Positions 1 to 10,800 of a DNA stretch of 64,000 nt are shown here, piece by piece (within the stretch, counting starts at the first letter, position 1; the number at the start of each line of letters is the position of its first letter). Origin of the DNA: Bacillota bacterium (GTDB lineage: Bacteria > Bacillota > Clostridia > Peptostreptococcales > Anaerovoracaceae); the NCBI GenBank assembly GCA_030526355.1, contig JAUNDC010000010.1, positions 1 to 64,000 on the forward strand, written 5' to 3'. The position numbers and the translations under genes are program-made. Below the pieces are notes generated by a model, which was given only the letters and a program-made list of their open reading frames with translations, searched no databases and was not told the origin of the DNA.

Positions 1-89
1 TTGCTTTATTGTAAATTAACACCATTCTTTCTATAAAACTCCTAAAGTCAGGTATCATAACACATCAGTTTAAACTATGCAATTATCAG

Positions 90-1160
90 TTACGGATTGC
101 ATCTTCCACATGGATCATAGCCTGCTTTGACAGCAGCATCTCTTGTTTTAAAGTATACCCTGTTGTCTTCATCAGGCAAGCCTCCGCAATCCGGGCTGTG
201 GAATTTTCTCGAATTTACATTGCCTATGTACGATGCTTCTTCCCTGTCCTTGGTATACGGCTTATCGGCCTTATGTCCTTCACAGTTGAATTCTATTTCA
301 CTCCCGTCACTTACTGCAACAATTGTTCCCTGTTCGTCGGTTCTGAATACCTCCGCACCAAGATCACTGAACCTGCTTAAAGCCTCCTCATGCGGGTGTC
401 CGTACATGTTTCCTTCCCCACATGAAATAACAACATAACGTGGATTCGATTCTCTGAGGAAATAGTAGCTGTTTGACGTACTGCTTCCGTGATGTCCCGC
501 CTGCAGCAGTTCCGCTTCAAGGTTTTGCCCCGATTCTATCATGTCCTTTTCGGGTACTCTGCCTGCATCGCCTGTAAAGAGCACACGATTGCTGCCATGA
601 GTCACCTTAAGGCATATAGAGTCATCATTTGTATCTTCGTAGCCTCTGTCGGGTCCCAGAAACTCAATAGTACACTCTCCCAGCCGTGCTGTTGTTCCCG
701 GTCTGGGTGCCTCCGTTTCTATTCCAGCTGAAGTGATTGCTTCTTTTAGGCGTTTCTCGATTCCCTCATCATATTCATCAAGCATGAATATCTTTTTTAC
801 CTCCATACTGCTTACGAGAGCTTCTCCCGAACCCGTATGATCCTCATGAGGATGCGTAAAAACTATGTACTTCAGCTCATCTATTCCCAACTGAGTGAGA
901 TATCCTGAAATAAGATTTGAATCATCCCGGTTGCCTGCATCCACCAGCATGGCTTCTCCGTCTGATACAAGAATAGTCGAGTCAGCCTGCCCTACGTCAA
1001 GGAAATACATTGTAAGTTCTCCTTCTGCAGGAATCGCAACGCCGGTTTCATCCTTAATCTGATTCTGAGATGTGCATGATGACATTACCGCCATCATTAT
1101 TATAACCATCACAGATATCCATGCAATAAGCTTTCGTTCAGTCAGTTTCCTTGTATGCAT
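90..1160 (-). CDS. ComEC-like metallo-beta-lactamase-fold lipoprotein
   Basis: A 356-residue predicted lipoprotein. Residues 11-29 form a hydrophobic signal ending in a lipobox-like AVMSSC with Cys29 as the lipidation site, so it should be anchored outside the membrane. The metal-binding motif HPHEDHTG near residue 103 and later GHHGS mark the metallo-beta-lactamase fold of the soluble ComEC/Rec2 hydrolase domain (a nuclease or phosphodiesterase-type enzyme). The last 45 residues hold SRKFHSPDC and PCGRC, like the Ada-type metal-binding module found at the end of secreted nucleases. It lacks the membrane channel of full ComEC. Extracellular nuclease is the inference; the substrate is not visible. 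Confidence 0.8.
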   Translation of the reverse strand: MHTRKLTERKLIAWISVMVIIMMAVMSSCTSQNQIKDETGVAIPAEGELTMYFLDVGQADSTILVSDGEAMLVDAGNRDDSNLISGYLTQLGIDELKYIVFTHPHEDHTGSGEALVSSMEVKKIFMLDEYDEGIEKRLKEAITSAGIETEAPRPGTTARLGECTIEFLGPDRGYEDTNDDSICLKVTHGSNRVLFTGDAGRVPEKDMIESGQNLEAELLQAGHHGSSTSNSYYFLRESNPRYVVISCGEGNMYGHPHEEALSRFSDLGAEVFRTDEQGTIVAVSDGSEIEFNCEGHKADKPYTKDREEASYIGNVNSRKFHSPDCGGLPDEDNRVYFKTRDAAVKAGYDPCGRCNP

Positions 1161-1185
1161 TTTATATTATGTCCCCTTCAAACCT

Positions 1186-1467
1186 TTACAATATTACAGA
1201 AATATAAGTTCCATCATGTCCTTCAATATGAATTATTTTCATACCTTTATTCCGTGCGAAAATATCCTTGCATTCATTAAAATAAATCAATATATTCTCT
1301 TTTGTTATCAGGCTGTCATATGGTGCTGGCACTTTACGCCTCAATTCTCTAAATGCAGCTTCCGGTATCGCTCTGACAGCAGTGCCGGCCATGCTGAGAG
1401 GTACCGGCATCGAAAAGTTCACCTTTGATGTTCTGATTGTTATCTTCATATCATCTGATACCCCCAT
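1186..1467 (-). CDS. small protein of unknown function
   Basis: A 93-residue protein that I do not recognise. The ATG at 1467 follows a GGAG-type site; an internal ATG at 1449 (MKITIRTSK) is the alternative start. The N-terminus looks like a beta strand, followed by a helical middle. It lies 15 bases after the gene at 1483-1749 and probably shares its transcript. Both begin with an alternating strand-like segment and may act together; no function is assigned. Confidence 0.6.
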   Translation of the reverse strand: MGVSDDMKITIRTSKVNFSMPVPLSMAGTAVRAIPEAAFRELRRKVPAPYDSLITKENILIYFNECKDIFARNKGMKIIHIEGHDGTYISVIL

Positions 1468-1482
1468 TCCGCTCCGTCGGTT

Positions 1483-1749
1483 TCATGGCTGCTCCACATA
1501 TATTCTCAGCCTCATTCCTTCTGCTGTAGTGATATTCATTATATCTCCTCCAACATCTTCACTGAGGCATCTTTCAACGGCATCTGTCAGTTCTTTAAGG
1601 TCTGATGCTGAGATTCCTCCTGATCTCTTATCAGGAATCGGCAGCTTGCCGGTTACCCTGATTATCTTCACAGCAGCCTCCAGAGGGGGTCTGATATCCA
1701 CTTTGTCGCCCAGAAGACTGCTTCCTTCTATTCTGAAGAGTTTCTGCAT
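1483..1749 (-). CDS. small protein of unknown function
   Basis: An 88-residue protein without a family I can name. The ATG is preceded by AAAGGAAG at proper spacing. It has no cysteine pair, signal peptide or membrane segment. It is followed closely by the 93-residue gene, so the pair is probably co-transcribed. It sits between the flavodoxin gene and the lipoprotein gene with no visible functional link. Confidence 0.6.
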   Translation of the reverse strand: MQKLFRIEGSSLLGDKVDIRPPLEAAVKIIRVTGKLPIPDKRSGGISASDLKELTDAVERCLSEDVGGDIMNITTAEGMRLRIYVEQP

Positions 1750-1804
1750 TGTATGTAGCTTCCTTTCAGATTCTTTACTTCAGCTATTATATAGTATCAC
1801 TGAT

Positions 1805-2332
1805 CTATTCCTGATAAGCCTTAAGTTTTTCTATCAGCGGACGTGCATTTTCCGGAGAAGAATTATCATATGAATGTTCGATAGCCTTAGCCAGCGCTTT
1901 TTCATATTCTGTTTTATCAGATTTCTTCTTCATCATAAGCCGGAATGCTTTCATCATCATCTTATCTGCAAAGTTCATTTTCTCATAGCATATTCCGCTT
2001 TCCATGTAATAATGCGGTATCGTTACGAGTTCTTTTTCTGTAAGGTTCTGCTGCCACATTTCCTCAATCATATCCGTCATTGCTGCCGGAGTTGCTCCTG
2101 TACAGAAAACCACCAGATTGCTGACGTTGTTTTTTTCTGCCTGTTTCTTGAAATCCTCCAGCCCGTCAACAACACCTCCACAGCACCTTCCACCAAAGAC
2201 TACCACATCATGCTCTTTCAGTTTTTTCATATCGACCTTGTCAAACGGTTGCGCCTGCGAACCTGTTTCGGAAGCAATAAGCTCTGCATATTTCTGCGTA
2301 AAGCCTGTTTTGCTTTTATATACTATTATCAT
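1805..2332 (-). CDS. flavodoxin-like FMN protein
   Basis: A 175-residue flavodoxin-fold protein. The start MIIVYKSKTGFTQKYAE carries the FMN phosphate-binding loop (SKTGFT), and VVVFGGRCCGG follows as the second core strand and loop. The ATG at 2332 is chosen over one 33 bases upstream because AAAGGCGGG sits directly before it. Proteins of this type (flavodoxin domain, HemG/MioC-like) carry electrons or act as FMN-dependent reductases in the cytoplasm. The C-terminal 60 residues are charged and helical, beyond a minimal flavodoxin. It is the last host gene before the prophage. Confidence 0.75.
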   Translation of the reverse strand: MIIVYKSKTGFTQKYAELIASETGSQAQPFDKVDMKKLKEHDVVVFGGRCCGGVVDGLEDFKKQAEKNNVSNLVVFCTGATPAAMTDMIEEMWQQNLTEKELVTIPHYYMESGICYEKMNFADKMMMKAFRLMMKKKSDKTEYEKALAKAIEHSYDNSSPENARPLIEKLKAYQE

Positions 2333-2381
2333 TCTATATCCCGCCTTTCTTGTCATACCACACATTCACATCCCTTATACT

Positions 2382-2411
2382 AAAAGAGAGACCTAGCGTC
2401 TCTCTTTTTTT
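2382..2411. terminator. bidirectional intrinsic terminator beside attL
   Basis: Arms AAAAGAGAGAC (2382-2392) and GTCTCTCTTTT (2398-2408) form an 11-bp stem with a 5-base loop. It is followed by a T-run on the plus strand and by TTTTAG on the minus strand. Before integration it lay just after the host tRNA-Ala gene and was probably its terminator. Confidence 0.75.
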
Positions 2412-2412
2412 C

Positions 2413-2452
2413 ATTGGTGGAGAATACGGGGCTCGAACCCGTGACCTCATGA
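2413..2452 (-). repeat. attL: 40-bp core repeat, 3' remnant of tRNA-Ala
   Basis: Forty bases identical to 44760-44799, with mismatches on both sides (2412 against 44759; 2453 against 44800). The repeat contains the 3' 38 bases of tRNA-Ala including the CCA, but no anticodon loop or 5' half, so it is not a working tRNA. It marks the left end of the prophage. Confidence 0.95.
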
Positions 2453-2518
2453 TTACGCTACGCCTAGTAATCACAACGTTTACAGACTGCAAAACAATAT
2501 TTTACAACTTTTTTACAA

Positions 2519-2812
2519 CTACTTTGATGCACGTTTCCTCTCATACTCTTCAAGGTCATGCTTAGCCTTCTGTTTGTATTCGTATGCAATATGTAATTCA
2601 CCATTAGGCTCTTTCCCGTTAAGGACACATTCGGTCAATTCTTTAGTCACACAAAAGATAGCATTTAAAGATTCTAAAGTCAACCTTTCCCTTTCATTTC
2701 GTTCTTCTTCTCTTTCATCGGCTTTTTTCTGGCTCTTACTTACTACCGCTAGAACTATGCCTGATAAAACAGATGGAACGGCTGCCATGATTATTCCTGT
2801 TACAATATCCAT
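2519..2812 (-). CDS. small membrane protein of the lysis cassette
   Basis: A 97-residue protein with one N-terminal membrane segment (about residues 4-24) followed by a highly charged coiled-coil region rich in E, R and K. It is the last late gene, nine bases after the endolysin, with a strong AGGAGGGCGGC site. Position and topology suggest a second holin, a holin regulator or a spanin-like lysis accessory. It does not resemble the SPP1-type holin at 3949-4239. The role is inferred from context. Confidence 0.65.
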   Translation of the reverse strand: MDIVTGIIMAAVPSVLSGIVLAVVSKSQKKADEREEERNERERLTLESLNAIFCVTKELTECVLNGKEPNGELHIAYEYKQKAKHDLEEYERKRASK

Positions 2813-2821
2813 GCCGCCCTC

Positions 2822-3631
2822 CTATTTCTTTATAGACTTGGCCTTCTTCAGACACTTAGTGCCAAACTTCCTGTCTTTGGTAAGCCCGTACTTATCCTGG
2901 AATGCCAAGATAGCATCAGAAGTCTTGTCTCCGAGTTCTCCATCTACCTTGAGCTTTATGCCAAGTGCCCAATTTAAAAACTTCTGTAAGAGTTTAACCT
3001 GGGCTCCTGAATCGCCTTTCTTAAAGTATCCTCTTGAAGGCAATTTCGGAAAGACTCCTGTATACTTTTTCTTTGTCTTCTTGGTAGTAGCTGGAGCAGA
3101 AGCTGTTGAAGAGGGCAACGAGAACACCCACAGCTTAACAATAAGTCCTCTCATTGTATCTTCATAGCAGTGCCAGCCATCGTTGTTACGGAGTCCAGGG
3201 TCTCTGGTATAGAGATAATGCTTTCCGTTCTTCACCTTATAAGCTGATGCACAAACAAAGTGTCCGGAGCTTGTCCATGTAACACCGCTTTTGCTCCCGC
3301 CGCGAAAAAGGATAATTGCCCAGCGGTTTGACTTCGCCATCTCTTTAAAGAAGGCATCCATGCTATCAAACCTCTGCACATTAAATCCAAAGTGTTTCAT
3401 ACAAGCGTCAATCCCGTTCCACGCTGTTCCATGCCCTGCGATGGCGTATCCATGATCACACATAAACTTCCTCGTGTCGTTTGGTGTTTTGCTCTTGTAC
3501 TTAGGGTTATTTACCACGATATCCGCACATGCTGTAGGACCGCATCCAGAACCCGACATAGTGCAGCCGGATCCGGAAGGATATCCTTTCTTACCCCATC
3601 TAGAATCATACTGTCTGAAGGTTTTACTCAT
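2822..3631 (-). CDS. endolysin: C39-like cysteine peptidase with peptidoglycan-binding domain
   Basis: A 269-residue cell-wall lysin. The start at 3631 is set by GGAGGTGAAGACG just upstream. Residues about 5-180 are a C39-like papain-fold peptidase: Cys30 in GSGCGPTAC, His124 in SGHFVC and Asp144 in YTRDPG are the likely catalytic residues. After a TK-rich linker, residues about 200-265 form a PG_binding_1 domain (GDSGAQVKLLQKFL, DGELGDKT). There is no signal peptide, so release through the neighbouring holin is expected. The stop of the preceding gene overlaps this start by eight bases. Confidence 0.9.
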   Translation of the reverse strand: MSKTFRQYDSRWGKKGYPSGSGCTMSGSGCGPTACADIVVNNPKYKSKTPNDTRKFMCDHGYAIAGHGTAWNGIDACMKHFGFNVQRFDSMDAFFKEMAKSNRWAIILFRGGSKSGVTWTSSGHFVCASAYKVKNGKHYLYTRDPGLRNNDGWHCYEDTMRGLIVKLWVFSLPSSTASAPATTKKTKKKYTGVFPKLPSRGYFKKGDSGAQVKLLQKFLNWALGIKLKVDGELGDKTSDAILAFQDKYGLTKDRKFGTKCLKKAKSIKK

Positions 3632-3965
3632 CGTCTTCACCTCCAGATTCCTCATAGATAATATCAAGCCCATATGCTACTGCTGCATCATGCTCGATTC
3701 TGCAACCGCGTGCGTCTTCCCATCCTTTACAGAAATATGCGGCATGGCACAGGCTCATATTCTCAAGAGATTTTGCCAAGAAGCATAGCGGAATCTGAAC
3801 CACGCCTCTTTCCTCCATCTTTTCTTTGCTGTACCATTCATCCGTAAAGAGAGTATTTACAATTTCGTATCCCCTTGCTTCAAGTGCCTTGATGGCTCTT
3901 TCTCTCGTAGATACAATCTCTTTATCTGTCTTTCCGCCCATAGGCTGACTAAGCATTGCTTTCAT
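3624..3965 (-). CDS. DUF4406-like (nucleoside 2-deoxyribosyltransferase-fold) protein
   Basis: A 113-residue protein beginning MKAMLSQPMGGKTDKE, the phosphate-loop-like opening of DUF4406, a family with the nucleoside 2-deoxyribosyltransferase fold. The C-terminal GCRIEHDAAVAYGLDI carries the usual late acidic/helix motif. The ATG at 3965 has GGAGGG upstream. It is wedged between holin and endolysin genes and overlaps both. Cutting or moving a base or ribose on a nucleotide is the family-based guess; the true substrate is unknown. Confidence 0.75.
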   Translation of the reverse strand: MKAMLSQPMGGKTDKEIVSTRERAIKALEARGYEIVNTLFTDEWYSKEKMEERGVVQIPLCFLAKSLENMSLCHAAYFCKGWEDARGCRIEHDAAVAYGLDIIYEESGGEDDE

Positions 3966-4239
3966 CGTCTTCGCCCTCCATATCTTCAACAACAATATTG
4001 TCCTGTGTTTTGCCCTTCATCTGGTCGAGTATGCCTTGAGCTTCACAAGCAGCTGGCGTAAAGTTATGATTCTTCCAGATGCCATAGCCCCAAGCAACCA
4101 CCATCACTACTGTTGATACGATTGCGTATACGGTATCGGTGGTCACGTTCTCAAATTTAGTAACGCCGAATGCCATAAGCACCTCATTAACAGCCACAAC
4201 AAACTGAACGATAACTGATATGATAGTTTTTGTTTCCAT
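3949..4239 (-). CDS. SPP1-type phage holin
   Basis: A 96-residue holin of the SPP1 family. It has two hydrophobic segments, about residues 5-24 and 36-57, and the typical end of the domain, GYGIWKNHNFTPAACEAQGI. The tail is acidic (EDMEGEDDE). It should collect in the membrane and open holes that free the endolysin encoded two genes downstream. A GGAAGGGG site precedes the ATG. Confidence 0.88.
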   Translation of the reverse strand: METKTIISVIVQFVVAVNEVLMAFGVTKFENVTTDTVYAIVSTVVMVVAWGYGIWKNHNFTPAACEAQGILDQMKGKTQDNIVVEDMEGEDDESNA

Positions 4240-4255
4240 TTATTCCCCTTCCTTT

Positions 4256-4750
4256 CTACTCTGCTATAACCCAATCTTCAGCAATCATATCTGCCTGAGA
4301 AGCTAACCAGCCCATCTGTACACCACTGGTACCTACAAATGCGATGGCCTGATTTCCAATTGCATCATGTTCGCAATTGATAATGCTGCCATCTGGATTC
4401 TGGTAACTGATATTTGATGCCAGTTCGATATACTGCTCTTTACCGTTCCACCCTTTACGGGCAACTTTCAGCCCACGCTTCATCAGTCTTATCGCATCGC
4501 CAAATCCGAATGTTGCTTCACCACCAAGCTGAGGGCAATTCTTTTCATCGGCAATCATCCAGTCTTCTGATGCAACGTTGAGCATTGTGTATTCGACTCT
4601 TTGTGTTTCCCTGATATCGAGTTCTTCACCGTCTTTGGTATGCATGATGATTGTTTCTTTCTCCGAATCCCAGTACCAATATCCACCCCAAGTCGGAAGT
4701 TTTATCTTCGCACCTTTTTTCATTTCATTTAAAGCATGTTTAAACTTCAT
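4256..4750 (-). CDS. tandem Tad2-like (DUF2829) anti-Thoeris protein
   Basis: A 164-residue protein made of two related halves. The second half, about residues 82-164, has the DUF2829/Tad2 signature: FGFGDAIRLMKRGLKVARKGWNG, then WLASQADMIAEDWVIA at the end. The first half, residues 1-68, repeats the plan in diverged form: FKHALNEMKKGAKIKLPTWGG to ASEDWMIAD. Tad2 proteins bind the cyclic ADP-ribose signal made by ThsB and so block Thoeris immunity; known members are single domains of about 90 residues that form oligomers. A fused pair could form the same pocket from one chain. Late expression, next to the lysis genes, is notable. Confidence 0.82.
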   Translation of the reverse strand: MKFKHALNEMKKGAKIKLPTWGGYWYWDSEKETIIMHTKDGEELDIRETQRVEYTMLNVASEDWMIADEKNCPQLGGEATFGFGDAIRLMKRGLKVARKGWNGKEQYIELASNISYQNPDGSIINCEHDAIGNQAIAFVGTSGVQMGWLASQADMIAEDWVIAE

Positions 4751-4780
4751 ATAGATCTCCTTTCATTTTTCTCCACAATA

Positions 4781-4816
4781 ACAAAACACCCCAAAGACTT
4801 TCGCCCCTAGGGTGTT
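4781..4816 (-). terminator. hairpin after the giant ejection-protein gene
   Basis: On the minus strand, AACACCC and GGGTGTT pair around an 18-base loop and are followed by TTTTG. It lies between the 2844-residue gene and the Tad2-like gene. The T-run is short, so leaky termination is likely. Confidence 0.55.
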
Positions 4817-4888
4817 CCCGTTATATATAATAGGAGGTAGCATATAACATATACTTAAATATAATTTATCGTTGAAAATATATCTCCC

Positions 4889-7800
4889 CTACTTAAAGTA
4901 AATCATCGGGTCTACGTATGTACCGTTTACTTTTACTCTAAAGTCAAGATGCGGTCCAGTAGATACTCCTGTGCTTCCGACCAATCCTATAGTCTGGCCT
5001 TTGGCCACAGCATCTCCTTTCTGGACAGTATATCCTTGCAGGTGACTATACTCAGTGTATGTGCCATTACCATGCTTGATTCGTACCATATTACCTTTGC
5101 CTCCATACCAGCCACAATAAGTTACCTGTCCTCCATCAGCAGCAGCTACATCGGAACCAGCAGCAGCTCCTATATCAATTGCTTCGTGATATGATGATGC
5201 TCCTGCAGTAGGCGCATTTCTGTATCCAAACGAAGATGTAATTTCTCCAGATGCCGGGAAGGTAAATTCACCAGTGCTGAGTTCTGAAACATCAATTGCT
5301 TTAGATCTGCTCTCATAAAGGATATCAAGCTCACCTTCAGAAAGTCCCGCATCATATAACGCACTGATCGTATTAACCATACCATCATAATCGTCAAAAC
5401 AAGCGGCTTTCTGGAATTCTTTAGAAGCATCAGATTTCATTATTACTTCCTGATTTATTTTACCGTCAGTCATATCATACTGGTCTTTAAGGAATACTCG
5501 ATACTCCCACACCTTCACTGAATCTTCACCGATGTTTTTCTTTAATGCTGTTTTGGTTTTACTCAAAACAGATTCGTCAAACTTCTCAACATCTCCTCCA
5601 AGGTCTCCAAGCATTTTTCTCATCTTACGTAATTCAGAGAATTCTCCGTTTTTAATATAAGTAGTATAATCCGCAGTTACCTTTTTCCAGATTGCTTCTT
5701 CACGTTCTGTTCCGGACAATCCCTCTATATCACCATTAATATCGCTCAGTGTCTTATCATATTCGGATTGTTCTTTTTCTTCATCTGTAAGATTTCGTCC
5801 GAATTTGTTAAGTACATTATCAAGGCTACTGCCATCCTTGATCAGTCCTGACACAAAACCTTTTATGTTGCTCAGCCCAGGTATTTTATCGATAATACTT
5901 TTCTCTTTATCCTCGGATTCAGATCCAACCTCAGCTGCGTATACATCAATACCTAGCACTTTAAGCTCGCGTATTACATTCTTTACAGGTAGTCCCATAA
6001 CAAGACCCATGCTTTCTGCAACCTTGAGCCAAGCTTCGGATTTATTTTCAGCTGCAGGGATTTCCATTATAGATTTTACCAGGGCTTCATATCCTTCAAG
6101 GGCCATGTTCTGACTTCCCCATCCATCAACGAACCCCCAAATATCTTTTGCTACAGGAATCATATTTAGTATGTTGATATTATCCCAGAAATTTGCCAAA
6201 GCATTTTCCCACCATTTATCAGGTTCGTCGTCGTCATCAGCATCCTTACCTCTGAGAGAATCTGCAATGGCAGCAGCTGCTGATACCGCAGCGGCATTAA
6301 GAACAAATACCGACAATGCCCTGTTGGCTTTGCCTGCAGCCTTACCCTTTTCTCCCTGGTTCCATAGGTCACGTGCTTTTACAAGCTCTGTCCTTACCAT
6401 ATTGAATGTTCTGGTCGGCTCTGCCATAAATGATGTCATCATCTTACTCATTGTCTCTGTATTTCTCATTACCTGCGATCGGTGGAATACAGAGTCTACT
6501 ACCTGTGTTTTATCGAAAACTTCGGAAGCCCTCTCGTTGCATAGTCTATAGAACTCGTCCGAATCCACCTTTACGTCAGGATATTTAGCTTTGGTTTCCT
6601 TTCTGACCGCAGCCCAGATTGTTGACCATGTTATATTATCCAGAGCACCGTATATTTCCATAGTTACAGTATCGATACGAGACCATTCATTGTTCATCAT
6701 AATGTCATCTATATCTCTAGCCATATCAACCTGGTTATATCCCCACGACTTCCATCTGGCAATCTGACAATGAGCCTTCATGTCCTTAAGATTCTTCTTA
6801 ACATTCAGGCTGCCATTTACAAAATATTTCGGGTTCATCAATACAAACGCTCTCATTACCGCAGTAGGCTGCTGTAAAGCTACTCTCATGTTGAATCCAA
6901 TAGTTGCCTTTTTATAGTTAGCAAGAGATTTATTAACAAATCTCATCATGCCCTCAACTCTTGTCTTTGTCGTATTGTTTACATCGGCCATGAACCTATT
7001 GATATAATTAATTGCTTTTCTACCGTAGGCGTCTTCCAGAGATGATTTTACGGAACCAGTCAAAAGACCGCCTTCATCTCTTTGCTTGTAATTATAGACT
7101 CTGGTAAAATCCGATATAGGTGCAGCAAAGGCATTGTAAAGGCTCATCTTATTGATGTGATCAGCAACTACTCTGAAGATATCATCTACCATAATAGGAT
7201 TGTTGGCATTTATTATAGTGCCTTTAGTGAATCCAAAATTCTTTATCCTTTCTACCTGTTCCCTGCTTTCAAAGTTACTATCAAGATACGCATCAGCAGA
7301 TTTGATAGGGAAATAGTTTTCTTCCGTAAACTTTTTGTAACCATAAAGCCTCATGGAAACCTCATTGCCCCATTCAGCACATTCATCATTCAGATATCCC
7401 TGAAGCTTATCTGCCATTTCAATCTGTTCCGGAGTAAGGGCTGAAATTATTTTACTCAAATCAGATAGAGTAACCATAACTGCAGAACCTTCTGTTTCTA
7501 ATTTCGCTCCAAGTGCCTGCTTTAGCTTTGATGCATTGTCAACACGACTTGCTATTATTCCAGAACCAAGTATGTGCCCCTGAGCCTGCTCTCTTTTGCT
7601 CAGGCAATAAAGAGACATAATCTGTGCAGGATTAAGCTTTATTGTATCTCCTGAATCAAGATTGAATGTCTGGGTATGCGAATCATCTCTCCAGGATTCA
7701 ATCTCACTTCCTGGCTTAGCACGCTTCCTCAGCAATGTCTTCTTGTGGTACGGCGCAAATACAGTATCGAAAAAGTCACGTGTCTTCGTAATGTTATCGA

Positions 7801-10800
7801 CATGTCTGTTAAAACCTTTTCTCATAGCCATAAATACAGTTTCCATGCCACCGCCTATCTGCTCAAAGAAATCTCTAGGAGTAAGCATTGATTCATTCAT
7901 AAGCGTATCGAGCCCGCCAAGAGCTCCGGTTCGGTCATACCTTCTTTTCTTCCTATGAGAAATTACATCTTTCGCCGTATTAATAGCATTATCACCCAGA
8001 GCAGATATGGTCTCTTTAATACTGTCACTAAATGCTTTGTTATAATTCCTCACATTACAAACTATCGATTTCAGCAGTGTATCAATAGATGCAAGCTCCT
8101 CATTTGTTGCCTGGTCAATCGTCTTGCCTTCAAGTTTCTCTGCAAGAGCATCCATAAGTTCAAAGATGTATCCATCATACTCAAAAATACCAGAGCCATC
8201 TTCCTTAGAGATTTCCGCTAACCTCCTCCTGAGTTCTTCCATCCTCAGAGTATTTCCTGATTTACCATACTTTGCTTCAAGCTTTATGGACCTTTCGGTC
8301 TGGAAATCCATCTGCTGTAATAAATCTGCTACTGAAGCTCTGAAACCTTCAGGAATATGCTTATCGTCTGTAGGAGTCACCAACCTGTCAGAGAGCCATT
8401 TATAATTTTTATAGATGCTGCCGAACCGCTTCATGTGTTCTTTTCTCTGTTTCTGTTTATCGGCTTTATCCCTCGCCTTCTGCTTTTCAGCATTTACTCT
8501 TTTATCAGCGCGCTCCCGTTCTGTTGCTTTAATATCCTTCGCCTTCTGCTTTTCAGCTGCAAGACGTTTTTCCCACATCTCATCACGTTTAGCTATAGCA
8601 TCACGCTTCGCTTCAATATGCCTTGCTTTTAACGTCTTAACCTTGTTGTCATAGTATTCCTTTTTCTTGTCGGCAAAAGACTTCCACGATTTACCTCTAG
8701 CAGATATATCAAGTATGTCCTGAGCCGTTTCTTTAACGAGCTGCTCAGTTTCTTCATCGGAGAGCATCACATCATATGGTTCAAGACTGTCTCTTACTTC
8801 TGCCATTGCTATAAGCTGATCAGCTGGATGTGTGATTTCAGCATCAAATAATTCAGGATATTTATCGCACAACTCTCCATAAAGAGTATCTACCGGAATG
8901 CCACCTTCATTTACGATAGCTAGCCTACCCATGTTCTTTTTACGGAAATCTTTAAAGTCAGGTATGCTTGTTTTGTCATCCTCGGATATTGTTACCTGAG
9001 TATTTCTCATAGTATCTCTGAGGTCTTTATATTCATTGAACATCGAATCATCAACAAGCCTCAGATTCTCAACTACATTTAATGCAGCTTCCCAGGCTGT
9101 TATTGATGCTCCGGAAACATCACCGTCCTTTATTGCCGTATAGATCGTCGATGCATTTTCCATAAGCATCTCGAGAATATTCCAGTCGGTTTTATTGCGT
9201 GCTCCCTCCCTATAGCTTACCAATGTCTTAACAAGGTTGTTCATCTCTTCTCTGACCGATTCTTTGTCCAAGATTTTGCCTTTTGTGAAGAGTTTATCAT
9301 TACGGAGTTTCTTCACCTGCTCCTGCAGCTCCCCAATTGACATATTCTTTATTCTCTGTGCTTCACGTTCATAATCCTTTACCGGCGGTACATCGACAAA
9401 TTCTGTATGATTGCTGTTGATGTAGTCGTTTATGTCGTCTTCGTCCGGAAGAGAGTATTTAACATCTTTTGAAGAAACTATCCACCTTCCATCAGCTTTA
9501 TTATATTTCGCAACCACAACAGCATTAGGAATTATGATTTCATTATAATCAGCACCATACTCGGCTTCATAACCAGAAATCAGCACCTTTTCTCCTAGGT
9601 AATTGCTTTTTGCGGCATTATCTAGTTTTTCTACCATGTCTTCTTTGTCATCCATGATCCAGTTAATATCAACATTATATGCGCTAGTTCCTCCTAAAGG
9701 TTGAGGATTATCTGTATCGTATGTTGATACATCATTTTCGTAGTCCCAATCAAAGGATTCTCTCAATGTATCTCCTATTTCATAATGCTCATCATCAGCT
9801 AACCCTCTAACGCCTAAGGCAGACTTCACATCTATCATTTCTACCAATTCATTTGTTGTTACTGTTCTTTCCGGAAAGAGTTCAGGTAAGGAGAATCTCC
9901 CTTCATCAGAAATCACGTCTTTTTCTGATAAGTTATTGATATTATTGAGCTGTTGGAGTATAGTATAAGGAGAAACAGTTTCATCCATACGTGCAGACTC
10001 GTTTTGAGCCTCCGTATCTTTTAAGGAGAAACTGTTTTTTTCTATTGTTATCACATCATGCAGATAATAGTTCTGCATACCTTCATCAGCATTTCTGTTT
10101 ATTATTACTCCGGCATAATAAATATCATTGCCTATTTTAATTGGCGCCGCTACACATATTCTATCATTACGCTTACCCGCATAATTTCGAGAGGCATTTA
10201 TCACCTCTCCACCCGATATTATTTCTTTAAGCGCTTTGAAGCCCTCTATTTTTGTGCCATATACCGGTCTATGCTGAACGCTCGATTTTATCCCGCGCTT
10301 GCCGACTTTCACGTCTCCAAGAGTTGGGTTATTTACATAAAACTCCTTACCTCCATAGTAATCCATTACAGCCTGCGAAAGTGAACGCCCTTCCCGCTTT
10401 TCAAACCCGGAACCATCAAGCGTGACTACAGGAGACATGTCTGTTACCGTTTTCATATTTTGGAGAATCTCGCCTCTCGTTATATCAAAAGGCTGCACCC
10501 TCTGCCTTGCCTGCTGTCTTGCCTCTGTGCCCACGGAGCCTACCGCCGCCCTATTCTCCGCAGCTCTCGCGAGTCCATCTGCCCACAGCCTTTCGAATTC
10601 TTTAAGGATATCCAGGTTCGACAGCAGCTCTGCATTCTGCTTCGGTGTATATTCATCTCCTTCTGACAGTACAGCACGCAACTTCTTCAACACTGCCTTA
10701 ATGGCATCAAGAATAGCCTGTGCAATCCCTCTGTCGGTTTTACACACTTCATCGATAAATCCTTCGTCCTGCAACATTTCATACGTAGAATCGGCGATTA

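Noticed and set aside
2413..2452. A second tRNA-Ala gene at the left prophage end
   Set aside because: Only the 3' 38 bases are present, with no anticodon loop or 5' half; it is the attL repeat.
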